DNA from: Streptomyces lucensis JCM 4490
Lineage (GTDB): Bacteria; Actinomycetota; Actinomycetes; Streptomycetales; Streptomycetaceae
Direction: 5' to 3'
Assembly: GCF_014650035.1 (NCBI RefSeq)
Contig: NZ_BMUE01000004.1
Coordinates: 248,001 to 312,000 of the forward strand
DNA: 64,000 bases
The notes beneath the pieces were generated by a model. That model was given only the letters and a program-made list of their open reading frames with translations. It ran no database searches and was not told the origin of the DNA. Within the stretch, counting starts at the first letter, position 1, and each line of letters begins with the position of its first letter. Position numbers and translations under genes: made by a program. Shown here piece by piece: positions 1 to 8,760 of the stretch.

Positions 1-1892
1 CGGTCGCCGCGCTGACGTTCGGGTGGCGCTGGCCGGCCGCCGCGGGCCTCGCCCTGTACGCGCAGGGAGCGGCCGTCGCCGTCGACCTGCTCATCCGCAC
101 CGTACGCGGCGGCAAGCCCGTGTCCGCGGCAGCCGCCTGGATGCTGGCCGCGGCCACCTGCTGGCTGCTCATCGCCGTGACGGCAGACCTGACGCTCCTG
201 GTCACCCGTCCGCTCCCGGCAGCGCAGACCGGCATCGACGCCCTGGTCCCCGTGCTGCTCATCGGTTTCGTCGCCCAAGTGCTCGTCGGCGCCCTCACCT
301 ATCTGCTGCCCATCGTGCTCGCCTCCGGCCCCAAGGAACGTGCCGGCCTGCGGGCGGTGCTCGAACGGGGCTGGCCGCACAGGCTGCTGCCGTTCAACGC
401 CGGCGTGGCCCTGCTGGCGCTGCCCCTGCCCGGCCCCGCCGGCACGGCAGGCGCTCTGCTGGCCGCAGCAGCCGTGGTCGCCTTCCTCATGCTGACCGTC
501 GCGGTGATCATCCGCAGCGGCCGGTCACTTCTGAGGGACACCGGCCGGAACGGAGGGGCACGGGGTCCCGTCCTGTGGGGCTCCGTCGCGGGGGCCGTAC
601 TGATCGTGCTGGCCGTGCTCGTCGCCGGCAGCGGAGGCGGCACCGGCGGCGAGCCCATCGCCGCAGGAGCCGGAGGTGCGGGAACCGGTACGAGCCGGAC
701 GGTCTCCGTCACCCTCGCCGACATGCGGATCCGCCCGGCTCGGATCGAGGTCACGGCGGGCACTCGTCTTCGGCTGAGGGTCACCAACACCGATGCCCAG
801 CGCCACGACCTCAAGGTCCAGGACGGGCCCGCCGCCCCGCTGCTCGGCAAGGGCGAGACCCGCGTACTCGACCTCGGACAGGTCACCAGGAGCCGCGCGG
901 CATGGTGCACGATGCCGGGCCACAAGGCAGCCGGGATGTCCATGGACATCGTCGTGACCGGCGGCACGCACAAGTCGAGCGCACACCCCGGCCATTCCAC
1001 GACCGCCACCACCGACCGCGGCCTGGACCTCGCCGCCGACTTCTCCACCGGCTGGCAGCCACGCAGCGCCACTCTCTCCCCCGCACCCGGCGGGACGGTC
1101 CACAAGCTCGAACTGCACGCCGCACACACCACGGTCGAAGTCGCTCCCGGTGTGAAACAGCAGATGTGGACCTTCGGGGGGACCGCACCCGGCCCCACTC
1201 TGCACGGCGCCGTGGGCGACGTCTTCGAGATCACCCTCGTGAACGACGACCACGGCATGGGCCACGGCATCGACTTCCACGCCGGCTCCCTCGCCCCGGA
1301 CGGGCCCATGCGCACCATCCGGCCCGGCGAGCGCCTGGTCTACCGCTTCCGCGCCGAGAGGGCCGGGGCGTGGCTGTACCACTGCAGCACCGCACCCATG
1401 CTGCAGCACATCGGCAACGGCATGTACGGCGCCGTCGTCATCGACCCGCCGGGCCTGGCGAAGGTCGACCACGAATACGTACTGGTTTCCTCCGAGCTCT
1501 ACCTCGGCGCCCCGGGCAGCACCGCCCAGGTGGCGAAGATGCGCCAGGACACCCCGGACGCCTGGGTGTTCAACGGCGTCGCGAACCAGTACGAGCAGCG
1601 TCCCCTGAAGGCGAAGGCCGGCGAGCGGGCCCGCTTCTGGGTGGTCGCCGCAGGCCCCAGCGACGGCGTCGCCTTCCACGTCGTCGGCACCGTCTTCGAC
1701 ACCGTGTACAAGGAAGGCGCCTACTCACTGAAGCCCGGCCATGCGGGCGGCTCGCAGGTGCTGGACCTGGCCGCGGCCCAGGGTGGCTTCGTCGAGACGA
1801 CGTTCCCCGAGCCCGGCCACTACGCCTTCGTGGACCACGACATGCGCCACGCCGAAGCCGGTGCCCACGGCATGGTGGAGGTGAGCGAGTAG
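1..1892 (+). CDS. Membrane-anchored multicopper oxidase (5' truncated by window)
   Basis: The frame is open to the left edge of the window, so the N-terminus is missing; GTG at 120 is internal. In order, the product has several hydrophobic membrane segments (to about nt 640), a plastocyanin-like cupredoxin with the type 1 copper motif CTMPGHKAAGM (near 905-935), then a two-domain multicopper oxidase/nitrite-reductase-like unit with HCSTAPMLQHIGNGM (near 1380-1425). Families of this type oxidise copper or small reductants at the outer face of the membrane; the substrate here cannot be read from the sequence. The stop codon shares its last base with the GTG start of the CopD-like gene, so the two are co-translated. 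This pairing suggests copper handling or a copper-dependent respiratory role. The family call is firm; the exact reaction is not. Confidence 0.88.
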   Translation, partial: VAALTFGWRWPAAAGLALYAQGAAVAVDLLIRTVRGGKPVSAAAAWMLAAATCWLLIAVTADLTLLVTRPLPAAQTGIDALVPVLLIGFVAQVLVGALTYLLPIVLASGPKERAGLRAVLERGWPHRLLPFNAGVALLALPLPGPAGTAGALLAAAAVVAFLMLTVAVIIRSGRSLLRDTGRNGGARGPVLWGSVAGAVLIVLAVLVAGSGGGTGGEPIAAGAGGAGTGTSRTVSVTLADMRIRPARIEVTAGTRLRLRVTNTDAQRHDLKVQDGPAAPLLGKGETRVLDLGQVTRSRAAWCTMPGHKAAGMSMDIVVTGGTHKSSAHPGHSTTATTDRGLDLAADFSTGWQPRSATLSPAPGGTVHKLELHAAHTTVEVAPGVKQQMWTFGGTAPGPTLHGAVGDVFEITLVNDDHGMGHGIDFHAGSLAPDGPMRTIRPGERLVYRFRAERAGAWLYHCSTAPMLQHIGNGMYGAVVIDPPGLAKVDHEYVLVSSELYLGAPGSTAQVAKMRQDTPDAWVFNGVANQYEQRPLKAKAGERARFWVVAAGPSDGVAFHVVGTVFDTVYKEGAYSLKPGHAGGSQVLDLAAAQGGFVETTFPEPGHYAFVDHDMRHAEAGAHGMVEVSE

Positions 1893-2338
1893 TGGGCACC
1901 GTCGGCTGGTGGTCGCTGGTCCGGTTCGCGCACGTCGCGGGCGCCGCCCTGTGGGTCGGCGGCCAGCTGGCCCTCTCCCTGGTGATCCTGCCGCTGGCCC
2001 GTCACCTGCTTCCTCCTGAGGCCAAGGACCGCTTCACCTCCGCGGCCGGCCGCCGGTTCGGAATGCTGACCGGGGCAGTGTTCCTGCCCGTGCAGCTGGC
2101 CACCGGCTGGGCCATGGCCTGGCACAGGGGAGTCACCTGGGCCTCCCTCACCGAACCAGGCTACGGCCGCACCCTGGCGACCAAACTCGCCCTCTTCGCG
2201 GTGGTGATGCTCGCCGCCGCGGGCCATGGAATCGCCCACGCCAAGGGCCGCGCCGACCTGGCCCGTGCCCTGGCGGTCGTCTCCCTCGTCGGCTCACTCG
2301 GAGTCGTCCTGCTCGCCACCGCCCTGCCCGCCACATGA
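1892..2338 (+). CDS. CopD-like integral membrane protein
   Basis: A 148-aa, very hydrophobic protein with about four predicted membrane helices. The N-terminal stretch RFAHVAGAALWVGGQLALS resembles the first helix of CopD/DUF2269-type copper or haem membrane proteins, with a conserved His in the helix and further His residues later. It starts at a GTG that overlaps the stop of the multicopper oxidase by one base, and its own stop overlaps an upstream in-frame ATG of the next gene. Role inferred: copper import or electron-transfer partner of the oxidase. A general DUF membrane protein cannot be excluded. Confidence 0.72.
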   Translation: MGTVGWWSLVRFAHVAGAALWVGGQLALSLVILPLARHLLPPEAKDRFTSAAGRRFGMLTGAVFLPVQLATGWAMAWHRGVTWASLTEPGYGRTLATKLALFAVVMLAAAGHGIAHAKGRADLARALAVVSLVGSLGVVLLATALPAT

Positions 2339-2370
2339 ACCCCGACCACGACGCAGACACAGGAGGCGTC

Positions 2371-3441
2371 ATGCGCACCCAGGTCCTGCCCGAGCCGGCC
2401 ACCGTCGAGTCGCTGTTGGCGGCCGCCGTGGCAGCCCCGTCGATCCACAACACCCAGCCGTGGCGCTTCCGCCTGGATCCCGACAACCAGGTGCTGGAGG
2501 TCCACTCGGCACGGGAGCGCACGCTGCCACTGGCGGACCCGGTGCACCGCGCCCAGTACCTGTCCGTGGGCGCCGCACTGTTCAACCTCCGCCTTGCCGC
2601 AGTCCATCAGGGGTGGCGGCCTGAGGTGACACTGCTGCCGGACACGCGACGGCCAGGGCTGCTGGCCACCGTACAGCTGACCGGCCCCCTCGCCGCGCAC
2701 GAGCACCCCTCCGACTCCGACCTCTACGAGGCCGTCCAGCGGCGGCACACAAGCCGGATGCCGTTCACCGGCCGCCCCGTGCCCGAGTCGATCGTCGCTG
2801 AGATGACGGCGGCCGCACACGCCGCGGGCGCACGGCTGCACGTGCCGGACATCGCGGGGACACGCAGGTTGCTGCACCTGACCGCCACCGCCGAGGACCG
2901 CAACCACGCCGACCCGGCCCGCACCGCCGAAACCCGCGCCTGGATCAACGCGCCGGCCTCGAACGCTCCCTACGGCATCCCCGTCACCGCCCTCGGCCCG
3001 GCCGACGCGGCCGGACGGATGCCGATGCGCGACTTCACCGGACTGCCCGCCCTGCGCCTGCCCGCCCTGTGGTTCGAACGCCATGTGCAGCTGGCCCTGC
3101 TGTGGACCGGCCACGACCGACGACAGGACTGGCTGCGAGCAGGACAGGCCCTGCAGTACGTCCTGCTCACCGCGACCGCCCGCGGCCTGCGGACGTCACT
3201 CCTGCACCAGGCCATGGAATGGCCCGACCTGCGGTCGGCCATGGCCCTCCCCCAGCACAAGCGGTGCCATCCGCAGGTGCTGATCCGATTCGGCTACGGC
3301 CCTGACGGCGGCCGCACACCGCGAGCGAGCGGTCAGGCCGGGCTCAGCCACCGGAGCCGGCCCGCACCCTTTCCTCGGCGGCCGCCAGCAGCTCCGGGTC
3401 GGCCGGCGGAGCAACGTCGGGGTGGCGTTCGGCCCACCTGA
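2371..3441 (+). CDS. Acg-type nitroreductase family protein
   Basis: A 356-aa protein of the Acg/Rv3131 nitroreductase-like family (FMN-binding; members are linked to hypoxia/dormancy regulons in actinobacteria). The signature APSIHNTQPWRF lies near the N-terminus, and a second half contains AGQALQYVLLTATARGLRTS. ATG 2371 is chosen because AGGAGG lies at 2361-2366, seven bases ahead; an in-frame ATG at 2335 overlaps the previous stop but lacks a good ribosome site. The last 98 bases overlap the convergent GNAT gene, and the final ~35 residues (after RFGYGPDGG) are Arg/Pro-rich and do not look like a family C-terminus, so a terminal frameshift or readthrough extension is possible. Confidence 0.85.
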   Translation: MRTQVLPEPATVESLLAAAVAAPSIHNTQPWRFRLDPDNQVLEVHSARERTLPLADPVHRAQYLSVGAALFNLRLAAVHQGWRPEVTLLPDTRRPGLLATVQLTGPLAAHEHPSDSDLYEAVQRRHTSRMPFTGRPVPESIVAEMTAAAHAAGARLHVPDIAGTRRLLHLTATAEDRNHADPARTAETRAWINAPASNAPYGIPVTALGPADAAGRMPMRDFTGLPALRLPALWFERHVQLALLWTGHDRRQDWLRAGQALQYVLLTATARGLRTSLLHQAMEWPDLRSAMALPQHKRCHPQVLIRFGYGPDGGRTPRASGQAGLSHRSRPAPFPRRPPAAPGRPAEQRRGGVRPT

Positions 3442-3685
3442 CGACGTACGGGCAGAGCGGGACCACCGGGACGCCCTCGCGCCCGGCGAGGGCGTACAGC
3501 TCGCGGGCGAGGGAACCGGCGATGCCGCGTCCCTCGTGGGCGGGCTCGACGATCGTGTGAACGGGGACCAGGGCGCGTGCCGGAGACTCCAGCACGAAGT
3601 ACTCGACGTACCCGACGACTTCACCGTCGCCGACGGCTTCGAGGCGGCCCGCCGCCCGGTCGTCGCGGATCTCGGTCTCACTCAT
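3344..3685 (-). CDS. Small GNAT-fold N-acetyltransferase (YjdJ type)
   Basis: A 113-aa single-domain protein. The acetyl-CoA loop is visible as VEPAHEGRGIAGSLARE (about residues 46-62), and VVPLCPYVVRWAERHPD matches the C-terminal part of the short YjdJ/Acetyltransf_CG group. Such proteins lack the extra N-terminal strands of full GNATs; their substrate is unknown. The gene is convergent with the nitroreductase and overlaps it by 98 bp. It lies 36 bp downstream of panD on the same strand and may be co-transcribed with it. In some bacteria PanD processing depends on a GNAT-like factor (PanM/PanZ), so the pairing is suggestive, but this protein belongs to a different GNAT subgroup. Confidence 0.85.
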   Translation of the reverse strand: MSETEIRDDRAAGRLEAVGDGEVVGYVEYFVLESPARALVPVHTIVEPAHEGRGIAGSLARELYALAGREGVPVVPLCPYVVRWAERHPDVAPPADPELLAAAEERVRAGSGG

Positions 3686-3721
3686 GGCGCGTACGCTCCC
3701 GGTCCCTGTCCGGCCCGTGGA

Positions 3722-4141
3722 TCAGGCCCCTACGGCCTGCGGGCTGCGCTGCTGGTCGGTGCCGGGCACCGGCTCGGACGGGTCTGCGCCGAGGGACACG
3801 ATCCGGTTGTCGCCGTCGACGTGCACGACCCGGGGCTCGAGCGCCCGCGCCTCGGCATCGCTGACCTGAGCGTAGCTGATGATGATCACCAGGTCGCCCG
3901 GGTGCACGAGATGGGCGGCGGCGCCGTTGATCCCGATCACCCCGGACCCGCGCTCGCCCTCGATGACGTAGGTCTCCAGCCGGGCGCCGTTGTCGATGTC
4001 GACGATGTGCACGAGCTCGCCCGGCAGCAGGTCGGCGGCGTCGAGCAGATCGGCGTCGATGGTCACCGATCCCACGTAGTGCAGGTCGGCCTGGGTGACG
4101 GTGGCTCGGTGGATCTTGGACTTGAACATGGTTCGCAGCAT
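3722..4141 (-). CDS. panD: Aspartate 1-decarboxylase
   Basis: A 139-aa pyruvoyl-dependent enzyme converting L-aspartate to beta-alanine for pantothenate and CoA synthesis. [20 protein letters not shown] is the standard N-terminus. The self-cleavage site Gly24-Ser25 (YVGS) is present, as are [17 protein letters not shown] and the conserved LVIIISYAQ strand. The length is normal apart from a slightly long polar tail. The start ATG at 4141 is preceded by GGGAGC six bases upstream. In many streptomycetes panD sits with panBC; here it stands apart, next to a small GNAT gene. Confidence 0.95.
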   Translation of the reverse strand: MLRTMFKSKIHRATVTQADLHYVGSVTIDADLLDAADLLPGELVHIVDIDNGARLETYVIEGERGSGVIGINGAAAHLVHPGDLVIIISYAQVSDAEARALEPRVVHVDGDNRIVSLGADPSEPVPGTDQQRSPQAVGA

Positions 4142-4638
4142 GGAGTAGCTCCCGGTTTGTCTGCTCCCTGCCTGTCTGCGCAGGTCAAGGGCGGTCTTCG
4201 GAGGCTACATCGTTTCGCATGTTCGGTCAGCTGTTGCCAGGTGTTCCAGAACTCACACTGACCCGTTGCCGACTTTTCTGACGCCGCCACAATCGGACGA
4301 GCACTCGCTCACGGGCTCTCGGCGCGCTTTCCGTCCAAGCGGCCTACGTCGGTCGACTCCACAGCCGCCAAGTAGGCGGGCAACGCCTCAGTGGCCCGCT
4401 CGAAGGAGGTGATCCTTGCTTTCCCTGCGGCTTTGCGAGTCTGTCGCCGGTCAGCGAGCCTGTCGTCCAAGTTCTGCGCAGGCCATCCTCCGCACGATGC
4501 CCTCCCGAGCCACTCCGGCACAGTGGATGCGCGTGCGCGCGATCGCGTTCACGGGGGCGGCAGGACGCCGGCAGCGTCGCGCCGGGTGGCCTCGCGGGCA
4601 CTTCGCGACCGCCTCGGCGTCATCGGCGATCACCTGGG
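4142..4638. other. Intergenic region upstream of panD
   Basis: About 500 bp between panD and the end of the sulfur locus. The stretch nearest panD (about 4195-4310) has a lower GC content than its surroundings and probably holds the panD promoter; CTGACC followed 17 bases later by TAGCCT on the minus strand is one candidate. A 70-codon minus frame ending at 4309 has no family resemblance. Bases 4403-4415 on the plus strand form an extended Shine-Dalgarno sequence complementary to the 16S rRNA 3' end, followed by TTG at 4416, but the frame after it runs antisense into ssuD and does not look coding. Confidence 0.4.
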
Positions 4639-5799
4639 TCACCGCGCGCTCCCGCCGCCGGCGAAGGGGACCTGGGCGGCGGGGGCCACCTGCTGCCCGT
4701 ACGGGTGCCGCCACAGACCCTGCGCCTGAAGCTTCGGCAGCACGCCCTCGCCGAACCAGTACGCCTCCTCCAGATGCGGATACCCGGAGAAGATGAACTC
4801 CTCGATCCCCAACGCGGCGTACTCCTTGATCCGCTCGGCAACCTCTGTGTGACTGCCGACCAGGGCGGTCCCCGCCCCGCCCCGCACCAGCCCGACGCCC
4901 GCCCACAGATTGGGGTGGATCTCCAGCCCGTCCCGGTTGCCGCCCCCGTGCAGGGCCAGCATCCGCTGCTGTCCCTCGGACTCACTGCGGGCGAGTCCGG
5001 CCTGAACCTGACGCACGGTCTCCGCGTCGAAGCCCGCCAGCAGCCGCTCCGCCTCGGTCCACGCCTGCTCGGAGGTGTCGCGGGTGATGACGTGCAACCG
5101 GATTCCGAAGCGGACGCTGCGGCCCTCCTGCGCGGCCAGCTTCCTGATCCAGGCGATTTTCCCGGCGACCTGCGTCGGCGGCTCACCCCACGTGAGGTAG
5201 ACGTCGACATGCCGCGCGGCCACCTCCCCGGCGATCGGCGAGGAGCCCCCGAAGTACACCTCGGGCACCGGGTCGGGCACCCGGGCCAGCCTGGCGTCCT
5301 CAACCCGGAGGTGCTCGCCGGACAGGTCGACGGTCTTGCCCTCCCACAGCCCCCGGACGATTTCCAGGAACTCGCCGGTACGGCGGTACCGCGCCTCCTT
5401 GTCCAGGAAGTCCCCGTAGGCCCGCTGCTCGTGGCTCTCACCGCCGGTGACCACGTTGAGCAAGAGCCGTCCGCCGGTCTGCCTCTGGAAGGTGGAGGCC
5501 ATCTGCGCCGCGAGCGTCGGCGAGACGAAGCCGGGGCGGAAGGCGACGAGGAACTTCAGGCGCTCGGTGTTCTGGCTGACCAGGGCGGTGGTCAGCCACG
5601 CGTCCTCGCACCACGCGCCGGTCGGCGTGAGCGCGCCGACGAAGCCCAGGTCCTCGGCGGCGCGGGCGATCTGGCTCAGGTAGGCGACCGTCGGTGGCCG
5701 GTCGCGCCCGGACTTCGTGGCGGGGGTGCCGTGGCCGCCGCCGACGACGTGGCGGCTGTCGCCGTTGGTGGGCAGGAACCAGTGGAAGGTGAGGGACAC
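4639..5799 (-). CDS. ssuD: FMNH2-dependent alkanesulfonate monooxygenase
   Basis: A 386-aa luciferase-fold (LLM) flavin monooxygenase. It uses reduced FMN and O2 to split the C-S bond of alkanesulfonates, giving an aldehyde and sulfite for cysteine synthesis. MSLTFHWFLPTNGDSR, the LNVVTGGESHEQRAYGDFL block and GGSSPIAGEVAARHVDVYLT are SsuD hallmarks. The GTG start at 5799 has CGGAG six bases upstream. It is the last gene of the sulfur locus, 32 bp after the SfnB-like gene, and its reduced flavin would come from SsuE three genes upstream. Confidence 0.93.
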   Translation of the reverse strand: MSLTFHWFLPTNGDSRHVVGGGHGTPATKSGRDRPPTVAYLSQIARAAEDLGFVGALTPTGAWCEDAWLTTALVSQNTERLKFLVAFRPGFVSPTLAAQMASTFQRQTGGRLLLNVVTGGESHEQRAYGDFLDKEARYRRTGEFLEIVRGLWEGKTVDLSGEHLRVEDARLARVPDPVPEVYFGGSSPIAGEVAARHVDVYLTWGEPPTQVAGKIAWIRKLAAQEGRSVRFGIRLHVITRDTSEQAWTEAERLLAGFDAETVRQVQAGLARSESEGQQRMLALHGGGNRDGLEIHPNLWAGVGLVRGGAGTALVGSHTEVAERIKEYAALGIEEFIFSGYPHLEEAYWFGEGVLPKLQAQGLWRHPYGQQVAPAAQVPFAGGGSAR

Positions 5800-5831
5800 G
5801 TGGGGCTCCGATCAGTGGTCGTCAGCGTTCG

Positions 5832-7028
5832 TCAGAGGAGGCCGTGCCGGGGCGGCTTGGTGCCGTTGAGCACGTATCGGCCGATGTGCTGGACCTTCCA
5901 GCGGGCCGGGTCGTGCAGGGTGTGGGTGCGCGCGTCGCGCCAATGGCGGTGCAGGCCCAGGGAGTCGAGCGCCGAGCGGGTGCCGGAAACCTCGAAAAGG
6001 GCGCTGGCGACCTCGACGGCGGCCTCGGCCGCCGTCACCTTCGCGGTGGCCACCGCGATCGATGCCTCGGCGGCCGAGTCGTCGGTCAGATCGGCGCGGG
6101 CGTCGTCGACTGCGCGGGCGGCCTCGCGAAGCAACGCTTCGGCAGCTCTTTCTCTGATCGCCAGTTCGCCGAACCGCTGGATCAACAGCGGATCCTCCGC
6201 GGCGGTCGCGTGCCCTTCGGCGGCGCTCTCGAACCAGGGGCGGCTCTTCGTACGGACGAACTCCACCGCCTCGGTCAGGGCCCCGGAGGCGATCCCGGCG
6301 TCGATGGCCGTGTGTAGCAACTGCGCCATGGCACCATGGAGTTGCGGACCCTGGAAGGTGAGGTGGTGGGGCACGACGCGGTCGGCGGGCACGGGCACCG
6401 ACTCCAGGCGGACGGTTCCGCTGGCGGTGGTGCGCTGTCCCATCCCGTCCCAGTCGTCCACGATCGTGAGGCCGGGCGCGTCGCGCGGGACGTAAGCCAC
6501 GTGCAGCGTGTCGTCCTCGAAGCGGGCGAGGACGGGGATCCAGTGGGCGAACAGCGCGCCGGTGGAGTAGTGCTTGACGCCGTCGAGGACGTACGCCCCG
6601 TCCGGGCGCCGGGCGAGGCGGGTGCGGATGTCCTGGACGTGCTGGGTGCCCGCCTCGGACTGAGCGTTGCCGAACCGCTTGCCGGCCAGTACCTCGCCGA
6701 AGAAGAACTCCTGCTGCTCGTCGGTCCCCTGCCGGCGCAGCACGTTGAGATACACGAAGTGGCTCTGCGGGATCTGGGCCAGGCTGGCGTCGGCCGCGGC
6801 AAGTAGCCGGAAGATCTCGGCGAGCGTGTCCGCACGGACGTCCGCGCCGCCGAACCGGGCGGGCACGGTCACGGCGAGCAGCCCGGAGGCGGACAGCCGT
6901 TCCAGCTCCGCGTGCGGGAGCCTGCGCCGTGCGTCCCGCTCGGCGGCGCCCTTACGGAAGTCCGCGGCCAGTTCCGCAGCCACGGCAAGGGCCTCGGCGT
7001 CGTCCGCGATGACGTGCGCGACGCTCAT
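5832..7028 (-). CDS. sfnB: SfnB-like acyl-CoA-dehydrogenase-family sulfur acquisition protein
   Basis: A 398-aa flavoprotein of the acyl-CoA dehydrogenase/DszC superfamily: an N-terminal helical domain, a central beta domain (GNAQSEAGTQ, YVLDGVKHYSTGALFA) and a C-terminal helical bundle. SfnB proteins accompany sulfone and sulfonate monooxygenase genes and are thought to be FMNH2-dependent oxidoreductases of the DszC kind rather than true acyl-CoA dehydrogenases. The ATG at 7028 overlaps the ssuE stop in an ATGA arrangement, which fixes the start against a much longer open frame. The substrate is not known; dimethyl sulfoxide or sulfides fit the context. Confidence 0.85.
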   Translation of the reverse strand: MSVAHVIADDAEALAVAAELAADFRKGAAERDARRRLPHAELERLSASGLLAVTVPARFGGADVRADTLAEIFRLLAAADASLAQIPQSHFVYLNVLRRQGTDEQQEFFFGEVLAGKRFGNAQSEAGTQHVQDIRTRLARRPDGAYVLDGVKHYSTGALFAHWIPVLARFEDDTLHVAYVPRDAPGLTIVDDWDGMGQRTTASGTVRLESVPVPADRVVPHHLTFQGPQLHGAMAQLLHTAIDAGIASGALTEAVEFVRTKSRPWFESAAEGHATAAEDPLLIQRFGELAIRERAAEALLREAARAVDDARADLTDDSAAEASIAVATAKVTAAEAAVEVASALFEVSGTRSALDSLGLHRHWRDARTHTLHDPARWKVQHIGRYVLNGTKPPRHGLL

Positions 7029-7582
7029 CCGGCGGCCGCCAGCAGCGTCGTCCGCCCGCCCAGCGCGGCCGAGAACTGGTCCGTCACCTGTGCGAGAGCC
7101 TCGGCCGATCCCGGCGCGACGGTCAGTGTTCCGTCCTTGCCCACCGTGATGTCCTTGTCGAGCGTGAACCATCCCGGCGTGATGTGCGCAGGGCCCATGG
7201 AGGCCAGCACCGGGCGCAGCGCGTAGTCGATGGCCAGGACGTGGGCGGTGGAGCCGCCGGTGGCCAGCGGGAGGACCGTCTTGCCCGCCAGCGCGTACTG
7301 CGGGAGCAGGTCCAGCAGCGACTTCAGCAGTCCGGAGTAGGCGGCCTTGTAGACGGGGGTACCGATCACCACCCCGTCCGCCTGCTCGAACAGGGCGGTG
7401 GCCCGGACGATCGCCGGGTGACCGAAGTCGGCCCCGAGCAGCGCCTCGGCAGGCAGGGTACGAATATCCAGCGCAATCACCTCGTGCCCCTGCGCGATGA
7501 GCCGCTCGTCCAGGTGGCACAGCAGCCGAGCGGTGCGGGAGGCGGCAGAAGGGCTTCCGGAGACGGACAGGACAGTGGCCAT
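7025..7582 (-). CDS. ssuE: NADPH-dependent FMN reductase
   Basis: A 185-aa flavodoxin-fold reductase supplying FMNH2 to the neighbouring two-component monooxygenases. It carries VLSVSGSPSAASRTARLL at the N-terminus (phosphate loop), DGVVIGTPVYKAAYSGLLK and the VLPLATGGSTAHVLAIDYAL segment typical of SsuE/MsuE. The ATG at 7582 follows AAGGTCC. It sits between sfnG (41 bp upstream) and the SfnB-like gene (4-bp overlap), so one reductase probably serves SfnG, SsuD, the DmoA-like enzyme and possibly SfnB. Confidence 0.92.
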   Translation of the reverse strand: MATVLSVSGSPSAASRTARLLCHLDERLIAQGHEVIALDIRTLPAEALLGADFGHPAIVRATALFEQADGVVIGTPVYKAAYSGLLKSLLDLLPQYALAGKTVLPLATGGSTAHVLAIDYALRPVLASMGPAHITPGWFTLDKDITVGKDGTLTVAPGSAEALAQVTDQFSAALGGRTTLLAAAG

Positions 7583-7623
7583 GGGAGGACCTTTCGGTTC
7601 GTCGTTTCGTGTGCGGGCCGCGG

Positions 7624-8760
7624 TCAGGCGTGGGCGGCGGCGGGCTCGGACGCGGCTTCCTGTGCCTCCAGTTCGCGCACCAGGGGCAGCACCCGCTTGC
7701 CGAAGTACTCCACCTCCTCCAGGTAGTGCAGGAAGCCGAGAAGGAAGAGGTCGACGCCGAGCCTCTTGTAGGCGACGATCCGCTCGGCGATCTGCTCAGG
7801 GGTGCCGATCAGACCCGTGCAGAAGCCGTCGTTGTACTGGACGAGGTCCTCGAAGCTCGAGTCCTGCCACATGCCCTTGCCGTCGGCGGTGGACGGACCG
7901 GCCTGCTGGACGGCGTCGCGGAAGCCGTGCACGGCCTGCATGTCGGCCTTGGCGACGATCTCGCGGAGCGTGTCGCGGGCTTCGGCTTCGGTGTCGCGGG
8001 CGATGAGGAAGCCGTTGAGGCCGAACTTCGGCGGTGTACGGCCCGCTTGGGCGGCTGAGGCACGGACGTCGTTGATCTGCTCGGTGACCCCGCCGAAGTC
8101 CTTGCCGTTGGAGAAGTACCAGTCGGAGACGCGGCCGGCCATGGCGCGCGCGGCGGTGGAGTTGCCGCCCTGGAAGATCTCCGGGTGCGGGCGCTCGGGG
8201 GTGTTGAGTGGCTTGGGCTTGAGGGAGAAGTCGCGCAACCGGTAGAAGTCACCGGCGAGCTCGGCATGGTCCTCGGTCCAGATCTGCCGCAGGGCGCGGA
8301 TGAACTCCTCCGAGCGCCGGTAGCGCTCGTCGTGCTCCAGCCAGGGCTCGCCCAGCGCGGTGAACTCGCCCTTGAACCAGCCCGATACGACGTTGACGGC
8401 GAAACGGCCGTTCGACAGGTGGTCGGCGGTGGCCCCGAGCTTGGCGAGGACACCCGGGTGCCAGAGGCCGGGATGCACGGCGGCGATGACCTTCAGCCGC
8501 TGCGTGGCGAGCAGCAGGGCCAGGCTGAAGCTGGTCGACTCGTGCTGGTACTCGGCGCCGTAGCTCGCCATGTAGCGGACCTGGCTGAGCGCGTAGTCGA
8601 AGCCGTTGTTCTCGGCGAGGACGGCGAGTTGGCGGTTGTAGTGGTAGCCCCAGTCGGTGCGCTGCTCGATCTTGCTGGTGACCAGACCGCCACTGACATT
8701 CGGCACCCAGTAGGCGAAGCGGACGGGATCGGATCCGGGGTGTTCGGAGGATGCGGGCAT
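7624..8760 (-). CDS. sfnG: FMNH2-dependent dimethyl sulfone monooxygenase
   Basis: A 378-aa LLM-fold monooxygenase. The N-terminus FAYWVPNVSGGLVTSKIEQR and the segments YGAEYQHESTSFS, VNVVSGWFKGEF, EIFQGGNSTAARAMA and SFEDLVQYNDGF follow the SfnG pattern described in Pseudomonas, where the enzyme turns dimethyl sulfone into methanesulfinate. The ATG at 8760 has CAGGAG seven bases upstream. The gene follows a 282-bp gap containing a strong hairpin, so it probably starts its own transcription unit (sfnG-ssuE-sfnB-ssuD). The direct repeat GAATTCCGC upstream could be a regulatory site, but this is weak. Confidence 0.92.
   Translation of the reverse strand: MPASSEHPGSDPVRFAYWVPNVSGGLVTSKIEQRTDWGYHYNRQLAVLAENNGFDYALSQVRYMASYGAEYQHESTSFSLALLLATQRLKVIAAVHPGLWHPGVLAKLGATADHLSNGRFAVNVVSGWFKGEFTALGEPWLEHDERYRRSEEFIRALRQIWTEDHAELAGDFYRLRDFSLKPKPLNTPERPHPEIFQGGNSTAARAMAGRVSDWYFSNGKDFGGVTEQINDVRASAAQAGRTPPKFGLNGFLIARDTEAEARDTLREIVAKADMQAVHGFRDAVQQAGPSTADGKGMWQDSSFEDLVQYNDGFCTGLIGTPEQIAERIVAYKRLGVDLFLLGFLHYLEEVEYFGKRVLPLVRELEAQEAASEPAAAHA

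Noticed and set aside
23..1800. Long Arg/Pro-rich plus frame covering the multicopper oxidase
   Set aside because: Out of phase with the copper motifs; only its last part (from GTG 1892) is a real gene, the CopD-like protein.
4416..4796. 126-codon frame starting at TTG after the ideal ribosome site
   Set aside because: Most of it is antisense to ssuD, composition is low-complexity and no domain is visible; kept only as a finding.
5832..7520. 562-codon version of the SfnB-like protein
   Set aside because: The extra 164 N-terminal residues are the ssuE gene in the wrong phase; ATG 7028 with the ATGA overlap is the proper start.
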